DNA from: Owenia fusiformis
Taxonomy: Eukaryota > Annelida > Polychaeta > Sabellida > Oweniidae
Reading direction: 5' to 3'
Length of the DNA stretch: 64,000 nucleotides
NCBI GenBank assembly: GCA_903813345.2
Contig: CAIIXF020000008.1
Location: 24,724,822-24,788,821, forward strand
Positions 26,201 to 37,790 of this stretch are shown piece after piece. The notes under the pieces are model-generated. The model was not told the DNA's origin. It was given only the letters and a program-made list of their open reading frames with translations, and made no database searches. A program made the translations under genes and the position numbers. Every line of letters starts with the position of its first letter. Position 1 is the stretch's first letter.

Positions 26201-29200
26201 GTCACTTTACATATGTTTTTGTTGCTGAGGCTAATGGAGTTCATAGTAGATGGACTCCTAACGATGTTACATAGATTTATAGAACTTACAAGATATCTCC
26301 CTCTGGCTCTTCATGATCACAAATCATTCTGATCTTCACTACTCGAAAAAGAATATGCTTTTTTATGCGCTCTTAATTGAGATAGGGTCATGTTTGCTCT
26401 TAGTATGCCTCATAAAAATAATAGACATTTTTGCAATTGGGTTTGATGTCCCATCCAGCAATTAATCATATCCTTTGTCTTTTATCTAACAACTCTCGTG
26501 TAAAATTTCTTTATAATGGGATTCATTTTCATATCAAGGAATATAACAATTAATGTAAGAATATCAACAAATAATGTGTTGTCTATATGCTCTCATAGAT
26601 AGAACACAGAGGTGCTGATTATTATGTTTCAAAAATTGTAAAAAGTTATTTTAGCCACATTAACTTTCTCATTATATGCAATCACCTAAGCAATTAATAC
26701 TCTGTGAGATGGAATTCAAACATTTTAAAATCAAAATTGATTTTAAGTTTTATTTTATTGTTTTTTACCCTTGAGACTTAGAGAAGTTGGTTCCAGGATT
26801 TCACTTCATGAATATTCATTTGGAAAACTTTCTCTAAGGCACGTACAAAACATCTCTTAATTACTGTTTAATTGCCACTTAATTGCTGATTGATTACCTC
26901 TTAATACACAACTGACAGAATACATATTTATAGATAAAAAATATATTGAATATTTATTTTCAAGATTGGATGAAGATATTATTTGGTATTAAATCATTTC
27001 TGATAAATATTCTTTACTCAGAATGAGATATTTTGTCAGAACATCTGAATATAAAAACAGTTGTATATCTACATAACTACAATGCTAGTACACAAGAAAA
27101 TGATATGAACATTGCTAGCCCCTATACAGCATATATGCAGTTATATTATGAATACATCAACGAGACACGCTTTTTACTACAAACTTTGCCTCAAGTATCT
27201 AGAATTTCACAGTTTGAAAGCACTGTATCTAAGTGATGAGCACTAATTGGATGAAGGCATGTAATAAGTGTTTTATACCTTAAGGTCTATTTCTGACACA
27301 TTATATTTGTTATAGTCATCAGATCATGAACAGAGGTCTGGACCTTGAGTCTCTGAAAGATTTTATCATTTTGTCATTTTCATGATTCAAAATATATAAT
27401 TTTTCATTACTAGTACATATAAGAATGTTAATAATATGTAGAGATGTTAAAATGAGGTACAGTATGGTGCAGTGAATTAAGAAATATTTTCTATTTCTAG
27501 GATCTAGGTAATATGACTGCGTCACATACTGTTTACATTATTAAGTTTGAAACAATACTTAATAATAATGGAATGAAGTAACTTAGTGAGAATTTTTACT
27601 CAGAGATTGACCCTTCACCCCTCCCCCTCAAGGCATCATTCAACAATTCTCAATCCTGAGAATAACAGTAAACGCAACAATTTATAACTCGTAAATGTTC
27701 AAGCCTGCCAAAAAAGACAATACGAGAATTTTAATAAGGCATTTTTGATTCATGTGATTCATGACTTGGGAGTAAGGCTGAAAGATTCTTGGCAAACCTC
27801 TCAGAATTCTCAGTCGGCTCCTGCTCAAATTATCTGTCTGATCATGCTTATTTCATGTCATTTCTCCCTAAAATGTCAATGAGCTATTTGATTTTCTGTC
27901 ATTTCTGTACAATTTGAAAGATTTATTCATCACATCAAACTTTAATCCTCACTTATTTCACTATTTTCCACTCTATTTTGACTTTGAAGTTATAACCATT
28001 GTCATAATTGAGTAATAGTTTGTTACTTTATGAAACGCCTTGCCTGCAGGAGTTTAGAGTTCCCTTTTGAGGAACATTCCCCAGTCTTTCAATGAATGCA
28101 TTTCCTTCTTGTTGTCAACTCATGGAGGTGAAATATTCTATTAGAAGTCTTTTGTGACATCAACAAAACATCATTTCTGTATGTGTTATTTGCAGTTTAT
28201 TATCTTGAGTATGATTTTAGTGTAGATAAATATGTTAAGCATTGGAACCATCTGGAAATCTTTGATCATGTCTACATGTATGCAGTATTCTATTTTAATA
28301 ATATTATATTAAGCATTTATCTATTTCAGACAACATGAGCAAATGTCTATGTCAATGAAATAGTGTTTTATATGACAATATGCTTGTTTGTTGATTATGG
28401 TAAATAAAAGTTTTACATCTAAGGTTGGTTTGTTTGTTAAGCAAAAGCTGCAGAGACAAATGAAAAGATGTGGCTGTGGCTTATTAGAACAATTCTTGAT
28501 TCACCTGATTATTGGTAACAATTATTTCTCCAATGATCGTATTAATGGTATTCTGTGGCTTAACTGCAACATTGTATCTACAACATCTTAGGCTTTGGAT
28601 CCTCCCATACCATAGGCCCATCTAGGCATTTAGAAATATGTATAATACTATTCTTTCTGAAGGGGACACCAGTCTTTGATTGGACATACTTTGCACTCAT
28701 TAAACTTGTTCTTTAGCCTTTTAAACACATCACCTTTGTAACACATCATGCAGACTGCATCAATTAGAGACAGACAATACAGAAATTACACCAGTATATC
28801 AGCATATTGGATTTGAAATAGTAAGTCACAATTTGTGGTTTGACCATTTGACAGAGTCAATACACAAAAGGTCTTCTGTGCACATGTGTTTACATGTACA
28901 GTCATGTTTTAGATTGCAGGAGACATAGAACATGAGCAACTCCTAGTCATTGACCTTTCCAGAGAGAAGTCACGTTTAGTAAAGACATACCGCGAATGTC
29001 ACAATCTGTTGAACTTTAGCTAAATGATTTGTTGAAAGCCACATTGTTCTGGAACTTTAATAAAATGATTAGACAAACAATAGGAGAGCAAACAACAAAT
29101 AAAAGTATAACTTCAATAAAAGAAATATCAGAAATTATTATTTTTTAAATGCCAAATCTTTTGCATTTGTGTCTACTTTTTCCAGTGAATCTCCATTTTT

Positions 29201-29222
29201 CAATAATATTTCTCCTGCTGAA

Positions 29223-30086
29223 AGAAAGTGTAAGTGAGTTTGTTTTTTTTTAATAATCATTTATTTCAAATATATACTATACATACAATAATACAATAAT
29301 AACGTTTGACAAGGTTAAAAATAACATTATTGTCAAACTGAAAACCTTAATGTAGTTACATTCATAATTTTTACTTTAGAAAGAAAGATTCATTATTTTA
29401 TTTAAAATGGTCAAGTTGTGTGCTTAATGTGTAGAGTTTGGTTACGGGTCCAGTAGGTCTTTGGTGGATTGCAAAAATGACACACTTGCTTTGATTATTA
29501 AAATATTAGTATTATGATCAAAATCAGGGTGACCAAATAAAAGCATGTCTATTTTATCAGAAGAATTACAATCTAAAAATGCACTTAAGCAATCCGCCAT
29601 ATGGAGATCTCTAAGGAGTTGGTGTAAGTGAGTAAGCTGCCTTTGCTGTTACTCTCTTTTCCTAGAAAGTGTAAGTGAGTGGGCTGCCTTTGCTGTTACT
29701 CTCTATTACTAGAAAGTGTCAGTGAGTGGGCCGCCTTTGCTGTTACTCTCTTTTCCTAGAAAGTGTAAGTGAGTGGGCCGCCTTTGCTGTTACTCTATAT
29801 TCCTAGAAAGTGTAAGTGAGTGGGCTGCCTTTGCTGTTACTCTCTTTTCCAAGAAAGTGTAAGTGAGTGGGCTGCCTTTACTGTTACTCTCTTTTCCTAG
29901 AAAGTGCAAGTGAGTGGGCTGCCTTTGCTGTTACTCTCTATTCCTAGAAAGTGTAAGTGAGTGGGCTGCCTTTGCTGTTACTCTCTATTCCTAGAAAGTG
30001 TAAGTGAGTGGGCCGCCTTTGCTGTTACTCTCTATTCCTAGAAAGTCTAAGTGAGTGGGCCGCCTTTGCTATTACTCTCTTTTCCT
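29223..30086 (+). repeat. 47-bp minisatellite, 10 units, first unit split by an insertion
   Basis: Units beginning AGAAAGTGTAAGTGAGT recur every 47 bases from 29664 to 30040 (nine units). A tenth unit is split: its first 17 bases are at 29223-29239 and its last 30 bases at 29634-29663, with an inserted element and a repeated 12-mer between. Removing the insert and one 12-mer restores exactly 47 bases. Units differ at a few sites (GGGCTGCC or GGGCCGCC, CTATTCCT or CTTTTCCT). Confidence 0.92.
29240..29621 (-). mobile_element. 5'-truncated non-LTR retrotransposon (LINE) fragment
   Basis: Read on the minus strand, the insert begins with a 60-codon open frame (29621 down to a TAA at 29442-29444). 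Its tail, MLLFGHPDFDHNTNILIIKA followed by SVSFLQSTK, resembles the extreme C-terminus of LINE reverse-transcriptase ORF2 proteins. Next come about 200 bases of 3' untranslated sequence, an AATAAA (29260-29265 on the complement) and a poly(A) run. The 12-mer GTGTAAGTGAGT occurs on both sides (29228-29239 and 29622-29633), the expected target-site duplication. Most of the element, including the enzyme core, is absent, so it is dead. I cannot assign a clade. Confidence 0.72.
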
Positions 30087-30692
30087 TGGAAAATTTTCTC
30101 ATTGAATCCTAAATTCTGTTATGTAATGGCAGCTATGATCTTGGACAGGTGTCATAATTAAGTAGCGACTAATAATCCACCTGTATTTATCTATATGCAT
30201 CTTTTAGCCAATAACCAGTCCCATTGTGTACATATACAGTTCAACATTAATTAATCACACTATCTTTGATTATGTAATTATTGAGATTTAAATAATCCCT
30301 GGGATCAAGGGACTTCTAATCCTTCTAAAGTGACTCAAACTTAGTCCACCTAAGCCCCACTGAGATACTCATTTCCTTTGCCACAATATCATTGATTTCT
30401 AGCATATTGTTTGTTTTGAAAATATATGAAATATTGAAGGAAAGATTTTAGAAGTTGAATTTTGAATTCATTTAATGGTAACAATTTCTAATCTTAACTA
30501 TTGTTTATATGTTTTTCATATATATATATACAGACAAGGTGTTTATTATGTATTAACGTAAAAGTCAATTAACAGACAGGATTAGAACCATAATCTTTAT
30601 ATATTTGCACCAATCTTAATATCTCTCGATCAAACAGCATTGGCTACAAGAATTGCAAATATGACATTTAACGCGAAGAATCAATATAAGTA

Positions 30693-30732
30693 ATTAGGAG
30701 GGTTTACTGAATATTAGGAGGGTTTACTGAAT
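30693..30732 (+). repeat. 20-bp tandem duplication
   Basis: A 20-base unit containing TTAGGAGGGTTTACTGAA occurs twice in immediate succession with no mismatch. It is probably a simple slippage event in the intron. Confidence 0.9.
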
Positions 30733-32917
30733 GTTGTGGCCATATCGTTTCTATTTATGCAAGATCATGCAGGGGAATTGACTCAACTACAAAAGTAAGA
30801 AATTAAAGTTGAAACTCATGCTTGAGAATAGGCTTTATGAGCTTGAAGTTCTAATTGCCATTTTAAATGTTGTATAACATGTAGAACATTGAAACATGGA
30901 ATGATTTGGTTTTGTAGATTATAAAGAGCTTGTTCTCAATCTTGTTGCTTGTATTCATATTCTTGATTGTTCAAATTCTTTTTTCATCTGCTTGCTCTTA
31001 ATATTGAAACGCAAAAATTACAAAGATTAAAATGAAATATATTTAGAATTGATCATTATTTGAATCCATCATTTTGCAGGACATTTCAGTGAACATGTCA
31101 TTTTAATTTTTATACCTATCAAATCACAACATGCTCTTTTATACATGACAAGTATAAATTTAAAAAAAGAAGATTTCTCTGTAAACTATCAATTGCTAAT
31201 TGTTAAATAATAGCAAAATTAGAGAGCAATTTCCTTTTAATTTGATTAATTATTGTTTAATTAGGACTATAGATTTTAGTCCAGTGAAAGTATGTCTTTA
31301 AGACCCTATGCTAATATTGAAGCAAGCCTCTGTCAGTTTTAATTTCATGCTTGCATACATTACCAAGGCAAACTTGCCAGACCATAACCTGATAATGTTG
31401 ATATCCTTTTCAAAAATGTCAAGTTTTTTACATGAAGTATCCACACTGGAAAAAGTACATGTGAGAATAAGGGATAATTAAATTGCAGTATAGTTCATTT
31501 AATAATTGATCAAAGTGACCATTTTAAACTTGTGAGATGAAAAAAGACAAGTACATAATGCATAGACATGTAGTTTATACATTGTACAAATAAATGTTGA
31601 TAGGAATACCTTAGATTGAGCATGTAGAACTATGAATGGACTCCTAATTAATTAAATAACTGTAAAAGGAGTGGTGGGGAAGGGGGAGTGATCTTTAACA
31701 AAATGCATAAACTATCCAGTCAGTACAGGTATATCTATTAATGCACAATACCTGCATTGACTTATGAAATTAAAAAGGATTAACTTGATTCTGAAGCAAA
31801 ATCTGATTTGATATTATAAAATCATAATATTATTATGTTTATTCTGTATCAAAATCTTGATTGAAGACAACAGCTGGCCAAAAAAAATCAACTAATAAAA
31901 ATCTCAGAAATTAATTCTCAAATGTAGCGTGTTTTTATAGCTCTATAGAATACTCATCTTTTAATCCACTAAGATGATGAGATTTGTTCAACTAATTGAG
32001 TGGTATCTTAATGTGGAGAAGTTATCGGATAAGGAAACAATCCATTTTATCGTAACGACAACCGATTTCCTCAGGTTAATTCACTAAGAGCCTAGCAGAT
32101 TGGCGCCTAGAGAAATTGCGCTTCTTATACAAAACAGAAGACAGTGTATATCATTAGTTCTTGATTTATACAGGATAATGGATTTGAAATAGATTTTTTC
32201 TCCATTCAGTTTTGATCTTTGTGAGGACCCTTTTACTACAGTAGCCAGAATTCCCTTATAAAAATAATAAATTATATTTTGATTTTCATGTAGCAATCTT
32301 TTTAACATCACACTTGGATTTGTACAGCACCTAAGGCATTCATTAATGTTTTCAAACTGTTAAATCTCAAGTCTCATTTCAAAATAACAAATTATGTGTG
32401 ATTTAATGAAAAAGATTATGAATGCAAATGATGTATAATAACTTCTCATTGTTCAATCAATAAATATTATTAAGTTTGGCTTGAGGTAAAAAAGAGATCA
32501 TTAAAACTTAATTGTTTTATGATATCACATGTATTTAGGATATAATTGTCTGATAAGGTTGGAGAGTTGAATTCCTAAGGCTAAGCACAGCAATAAAAAG
32601 GACGTTCCTTCACATGCAGACATTGTTAGATAATATGCCATAACTTACTGTATGAATGCAATCAAAGTTATTAAACATTTCAAATCAGAACATTTAAAAA
32701 TGTTATCAAGGTATGATATTTGAATTGTAATACCGTAATATGTTTTTGTTTGGGTTGAGTGTGAGAATGATGTTTGTGAGATACATTTATAGAAAAATAA
32801 TAGAAATTTAATTAACTTAAATTTAATTTATTTACTATTTTCTACTATTTGAACTTGCATCATGAAATATTGCATCTACTCAATTTAAACCAATATTTTA
32901 TTTCTATGTATCTTTAG

Positions 32918-33103
32918 GTCCCTGATAATTTCCGTTTGGTGAATCAAGCAACTCTGCGTGAATTCTTCAAATCTATCCAACAAGGGAAAGACATGGAACA
33001 GTCTTGGAAGAAACAGATTTACAAGATTATTGCACGTCTTGATGATACACTCCCAGAATATTTCAAATCTCCCAACTGGATGGACCAATTGGCCGATATG
33101 TAA
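32918..33103 (+). CDS. PROX1: prospero/Prox homeobox protein, C-terminal Prospero-domain exon with stop
   Basis: The last coding exon starts in phase 0 after TCTTTAG and encodes 61 residues before TAA at 33101-33103. It begins [20 protein letters not shown], continues with [16 protein letters not shown] and ends with [16 protein letters not shown]. The TLREFF, SWKK-IYK-I and P-Y-FKSPN motifs identify the C-terminal Prospero domain. In known Prox proteins this domain covers a nuclear export signal in the homeodomain and extends DNA contacts. With the other two exons it gives about 161 residues, matching the family. Open frames at 32885-33088 (minus) and 32958-33143 (plus, another frame) are shadows. 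Confidence 0.96.
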   Translation, partial: VPDNFRLVNQATLREFFKSIQQGKDMEQSWKKQIYKIIARLDDTLPEYFKSPNWMDQLADM

Positions 33104-33153
33104 TGGTGTAATTAAACAGTTGTTTGAAGTTTATGGACAATAAATTGCCAATA

Positions 33154-33398
33154 GTTGCTATAGTAACTCATTGTGATTATTTTTGCTATGGTAACAAAAA
33201 CAAGTACTGCATATTGCTTCCAAGTAAGAAATGTAGATTGTCTAGCAATATGGTGATCTGTACATTCTTTGATGTAATCAGTGGTTTAAACAAGACATTG
33301 TAAGCCAGGAAAAACAATGTAGTTTTTATAAAAGTAGACAATTATGGTTGCTTAGTAATGATATACATTCCAAATGTATATTGTATAACCATAGCAAC
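33154..33398 (+). promoter_or_regulatory. cluster of X-box (RFX-like) motifs
   Basis: Four related words lie within 245 bases just after the stop codon: GTTGCTATAGTAAC at 33154-33167, TTGCTATGGTAAC at 33183-33195, GTTGCTTAGTAAT at 33347-33359, and AACCATAGCAAC at 33387-33398, the last in reverse orientation. They follow the RFX X-box pattern of two GTTGCC-like half-sites in inverted arrangement. Another, GTTACTGTGGCAAC, is at 37992-38005. They might be DNA sites or, since each is partly self-complementary, small RNA hairpins in the 3' UTR. Function is inferred from pattern only. Confidence 0.3.
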
Positions 33399-35491
33399 AA
33401 GCAAAGTTGCCATTAAGCTAATTTCATCTCCATCGACCACATTCCAGATCATGAAAAAAGCAATTGAGAAAATGGGCGTGTATAATTCATCAGATGGCTG
33501 CATGACATCAGGGTTAAGATTAATTAAGGGTGTAGACTAAAATTGTCAAAGAGTAAAGGGTGTATAAAGGCAACCAAGTGGTCTAACTATTTGGGTTGAA
33601 AACTTGTAATTTCATGAGTGAGAGTCCAATACTCTAGCAGTGTCAATATGGGTCCACTTGAAACAAACAGTTCCTCTTAAAGATAATATATATTTTCAAT
33701 ATATTCACTTCCCATTCCATTACTGTAAATATTGCTTATAAACAGGTATACCTGGTGCTTCTCTGACATTCCAATTCCATTTGAAACAATTATGACTCTT
33801 ATTTCCATTTACTTATGAAAATCTTATTTTTTGCTGAAACCCCAAAAGTAACATTTTGTAAAATCTAAGTAAAAAGGGGCAAATTTGAAGTGGACAAAAT
33901 CATTTTGACCCTTCATACCACATGATTCCTCAAGTAAAGTACCCAAAACGACATAACTTTGATCTTCAAAATTTTCCATGACAGTTAAAAGTAGACACTT
34001 ATAAGTAAAGAGGAGCTTAAATTATTCCAGTATCACCTTATTCAACTTGTTCAAATTATATTTAACATCACTTTTGAAGTGCTACTCTATTAAAGAGTTT
34101 GAATCATCAAATGTTTAAGCGGATACAACATCTAATTATTTGATAACTCTGAGGTCATCTTTCAATTGAATTATTTTGATAATTTTTTATAAATTGGACT
34201 ACACAACTTTTAAGAAACTTAATTTCTTTCATCTGTTTGATTATGAGATTGGTCACAGGTACACACTACAATCATACTATATGAGAAATTGTGTTGCAAG
34301 TTGTGTCAACTGTGTCAACTATGTTGCTGTGTCAACTTAACTAAAAGCTATCAACTTATTTTTGCTCTATGGCCCATCATGGTTAGGTTGATTGATACTC
34401 AAATCTGATACTCCATGTAGTCTTTTAAGAAGTATATTATTCTTATATTTATACCTGGTTTTCTACTCAATTCCATGACTTAAAGTGTGATGCATGATGT
34501 AACATATGTCACAATGACATGTAAAGAACAAACAGACAAACAAAGGTGAAATGGGATTCATGGTAGGCCTAGTTATCATTGTGTAAGTTTGTAAGTTCAC
34601 TTTACATATACAGTATATATATTCCTGCTATATATGACTTAGTTTATGTATGTCAGAGTTAATTATTTAAAGTTTAACTTATTTTGAAGTTTTTTCATTA
34701 TTTGTAAATAGACTATGCTTCATGTACATTGCACATAAGGCCCTACATATTATGTAGATTGTAAAAAAATGTAAAATGAGGGAAGAAAAAAATGGTGGAG
34801 GGATCATTGTAAAGAAAAGTTTGAGTTGAAGCTAAAGTAAACTACATATGTATAAACCTGTTTAAATTAGATTTGAGAGTGTGAAATTTAGTCATTAAAT
34901 GTTAACAGAATGGTAAAAATTAGTATTGTGTATGAAAATCCATCACAAGAAGTTGTCGTTTTCACTTTTAGTGAAATTTAGACTTTTGGTGATGAAAATT
35001 TATGTGATTTTAGATTATTCTAATTCGTATTTTATATTATTCCTGATTATTTATATTTTATTGTTATGTAATTAAATTGATTCAGCATATACAGCTTACC
35101 AAAGAGCTTGGATTTGAAGCTACTTTCTAAGTATTTGCTTCTTTTGGAATGTATAGCTGAAATTCTTTAATTCCATTTTGTTTGGGATTGAAAAAGTTCA
35201 GAGATACTTCGAGGTTTTGGGTAATTTTTTATTACACCCAGCACATGTATCTGTATATATTTTATATATATTTATGTAATCTTACTGAGTGTTAAAAAGT
35301 GGCAATGTTTCATGATGGTGCCATTTGTTTACATGCCGGGAGTAAGCAATTTCTGTATTTCCCTAATTATGAGAAAATGTGCAATTTTGGTTTATGAATA
35401 AACTCACAGGATTTAGTTCAGAACATAGAATATAACATTCTTGTTTGGAAAAGATTGAGAAAATGTTTATGACTGGTGAATTGTCTTTTTC

Positions 35492-35497
35492 AATAAA
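35492..35497 (+). terminator. PROX1: possible internal poly(A) signal
   Basis: AATAAA in the context CAATAAAAGTCATTCC lies in the putative 3' UTR, with another AATAAA at 35397-35402. Either could give a shorter transcript of about 2.3-2.4 kb of 3' UTR. Confidence 0.35.
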
Positions 35498-36382
35498 AGT
35501 CATTCCATTTTTCATTTAACATTCATCTGGAAAAGCCTTCATGATAATGTAAATAAGTATGCAAGAATTATAACGGAAATATGCAATGTAAAATATGACA
35601 GTTAGAGAACAAGTTACTGTAGGATGTAATGTAGATAGAATCAATGGTAGGCTATTCAAAATGTCATTCACTCATTTTGACTCTGTAGTCTAACTTATTT
35701 ATTACTTAGGTTTTGTAGATTAGTAGATTTAGTAAATTAGTATCAGATCAAGTTTTAGTAATATTTGTAATATTAGCCATTTGCCTTGCATAATTGATAA
35801 TGACAGGTATCTTATGCAGGTTTAGTGGTTAAATCTTGCCTCTATAATGTGCCACCGATTTCCAGTATATGGAGAAAATTTAATAACATGTATATATAAC
35901 TGATGGTAGATTGGTTATAAATCATGTATGGTAAAACATAAGTTGCCAATCATGGTATGGTGATATGAATGCAATTGTAATTTATGCGATTTACACATTA
36001 TTTATTTCAGACAATGTTTAAAACACTTTGAATCTGATCATACTATTTTTTCATTATTTATACTTTAACAATCAAATATTCCATATCGTTATAAGCTCAT
36101 TTTTTTCTCTGGTATATATGTATGTAGTGGATGTACCATGCACCATATTATTAATATGTTACACTGGTATAAATCAGCCTGCATGACTGTGGTTTTTGGC
36201 TCATTATATATATGGTGTACATGATAAATAATCAAGAGATGTATAAAAAATTAGTATTGATTATTCTAGAAAATGTGGTAAAAGCTATGTATGTAGACCA
36301 AGATATATTTTAAGTGGTCAAAGCAAATTGTGATGTAAAATTTCAAGTAATTTTTGGTGTTATATATTATATAGAAATGATA

Positions 36383-36388
36383 AATAAA
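36383..36388 (+). terminator. PROX1: probable distal poly(A) signal of Prox
   Basis: AATAAA is followed within 20 bases by an A-rich stretch and then TTTTGTTTTGTCTTAT, a T/G-rich downstream element. Beyond this point the T-rich, TGTA-rich character of the 3' UTR fades. It is the best candidate for the end of the gene. Confidence 0.45.
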
Positions 36389-36993
36389 ATTAAAAAAACA
36401 AAACTTTTGTTTTGTCTTATATTAGATTTATTTTTGTTAATGGGTATTGACTAGCAATATAAGGCATACGAGTTACAGCTGGTGATATGATGCATTATGG
36501 TCGATAGTATTGACATTACTGTATTATCAAATAAACCAAGAAAGAATGATGTCCCTTTGTTAGATCCATTCTCAACTGGATTTTCAGAACCCACTGAAAG
36601 TTTTTTTCTTAATATCACCCAAATTGTGTCTAATGTATGTGTGTAGAACCTTGACAGGAATATATATCCTGACTCATTCAAAAATATTTATAGATCTAGC
36701 CATAACTGATAAGTGAAATACATATACCATAAGTATAAGTCCCATTACCTAACACTTAATAATGTAAATGAACCTCTGTGAATAGAACACCTACCAAGTG
36801 GAACACTAAGGTATCAAACGTAAGTAATTTTGCTCCCGAAATGGCTTATTTGCAACATCAGAATGGACAGTCTATATTTTGTACAATAATGACACGGATT
36901 GTTATTGAAATGTTTATGGTAAAGAACGCTAAAATGAAAGCTTGAACTTTGAGAAACTTGGATAACACTGTTTGTGACTTAATTTGATGACTT

Positions 36994-37368
36994 TGACCTT
37001 GCAGATTTTACTTTTTAGACCTAAATAGATCTTATATACATGTACATGTATACCAAGATTTACACCCAAATCAACTTTTTGACCTTTCAAAAGTCAGAGA
37101 AGGTCAACTGTAGGTCAAATCTAAAATCTGAGGTCAGATTTGAACTTCTGAGACTTTGTAGATGATTTTTGAAAAGGAATTTGGTCAATTTGATGCAAGT
37201 TGAAAAAAAGAACTTTTTTGACCTTCTATATCTCAAAATTTGTCTAGATGGCAAATGGCTGACACTAAAAGAATACTTATATCTATTTATATGCAAAAAT
37301 ATTGAAGTGTAGTATCAAGCTTTGATAAATTTTAATAAAAAGATTAGATTTGACCTAAATTGTGACCT
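36994..37368. promoter_or_regulatory. cluster of nuclear-receptor half-sites (AGGTCA/TGACCT)
   Basis: Exact AGGTCA or TGACCT hexamers occur at 36994, 37080, 37101, 37112, 37131, 37219, 37351 and 37363. Those at 37101 and 37112 form a direct repeat with five-base spacing (DR5), and those at 37351 and 37363 a direct repeat with six. DR5 is a classic retinoid-receptor arrangement. The block lies just downstream of the presumed Prox 3' end. It could be a regulatory element, or simply a repeat of the GACCTT-rich kind common in molluscan DNA. Confidence 0.3.
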
Positions 37369-37524
37369 TTGAGCTTGATAAAAAATTCTTTCCTGCCAAG
37401 TTTGACTAAGGTCCCTAGTAGGAGCATATAGAAGCTAGTCGAAAGCTAGCTGGAAGTAAGAGAAAAAGTGGGAGGAAGAGTACATTTTAATAATAAGTAT
37501 CTACACGCCTGTAGTGAAATTTTA

Positions 37525-37790
37525 AATGTTAGTGAGTACTTTGAATTTAAAAAATAAGCAATGAAATGACAAAATTGAAATAGTTTATGTAAAAATAGAA
37601 ACATTTATATTTATCCTAACTTTTGTATATTTCAGATAGTAATGTATAATGTGCAGCAAAGCTGTGGCCTTTTGTAATTTAGGGAGTTTCAGCCATGTTA
37701 ATATTTCCGAAAATAACATGGCAGAGAAGTATCAAAATATAAGAGGACACAGATATGATTGCTATACTACAAAACAAACTAAAATATACA
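37525..37790 (+). repeat. dispersed 266-bp repeat, copy A
   Basis: This segment matches 52411-52676 in the same orientation without any gap, and I count about eight mismatches. It includes TTCAGCCATGTTAATATTTC and GAGGACACAGATATGAT. No open frame is conserved between copies, and I see no terminal inverted repeats or poly(A). The high identity implies a recent copying event of an unknown kind. Confidence 0.9.

Larger units (their letters stand above)
21783..32917 (+). other. PROX1: Prox intron inside the Prospero domain (11.1 kb)
   Basis: The intron starts with GTATGT and ends with TCTTTAG at 32911-32917, and is phase 0. It contains a foldback element at 22706-23290, a 47-bp minisatellite interrupted by a LINE fragment at 29223-30086, and a 20-bp unit duplicated in tandem at 30693-30732. 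Elsewhere it is AT-rich with no recognisable coding or RNA genes. Confidence 0.9.
33104..36405 (+). other. PROX1: probable 3' UTR of the Prox transcript
   Basis: The 3.3 kb after the stop codon has no coding signal and is rich in T, ATTTA and TGTA words, as long 3' UTRs of developmental regulators often are. Possible poly(A) signals are AATAAA at 33139, 35397, 35492 and 36383. The last is followed by A-rich and then T/G-rich sequence, the expected surroundings of a cleavage site, so I take it as the distal end. Five TGTANATA (Pumilio-type) words occur at 33724, 34703, 35252, 35548 and 35889. A small open frame at 33358-33540 is unlikely to be translated. The extent is inferred without transcript data. 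Confidence 0.6.

Noticed and set aside
29223-30086. Regularly spaced repeats suggesting a CRISPR array
   Set aside because: Units are contiguous with no unique spacers, in a eukaryotic intron; this is a minisatellite. The same applies to the arrays at 19.6, 50.7 and 58.2 kb.
32885-33143. Open frames on the minus strand (32885-33088) and in another plus frame (32958-33143) over the last Prox exon
   Set aside because: They overlap the conserved Prospero-domain exon in other frames and have no similarity to known proteins.
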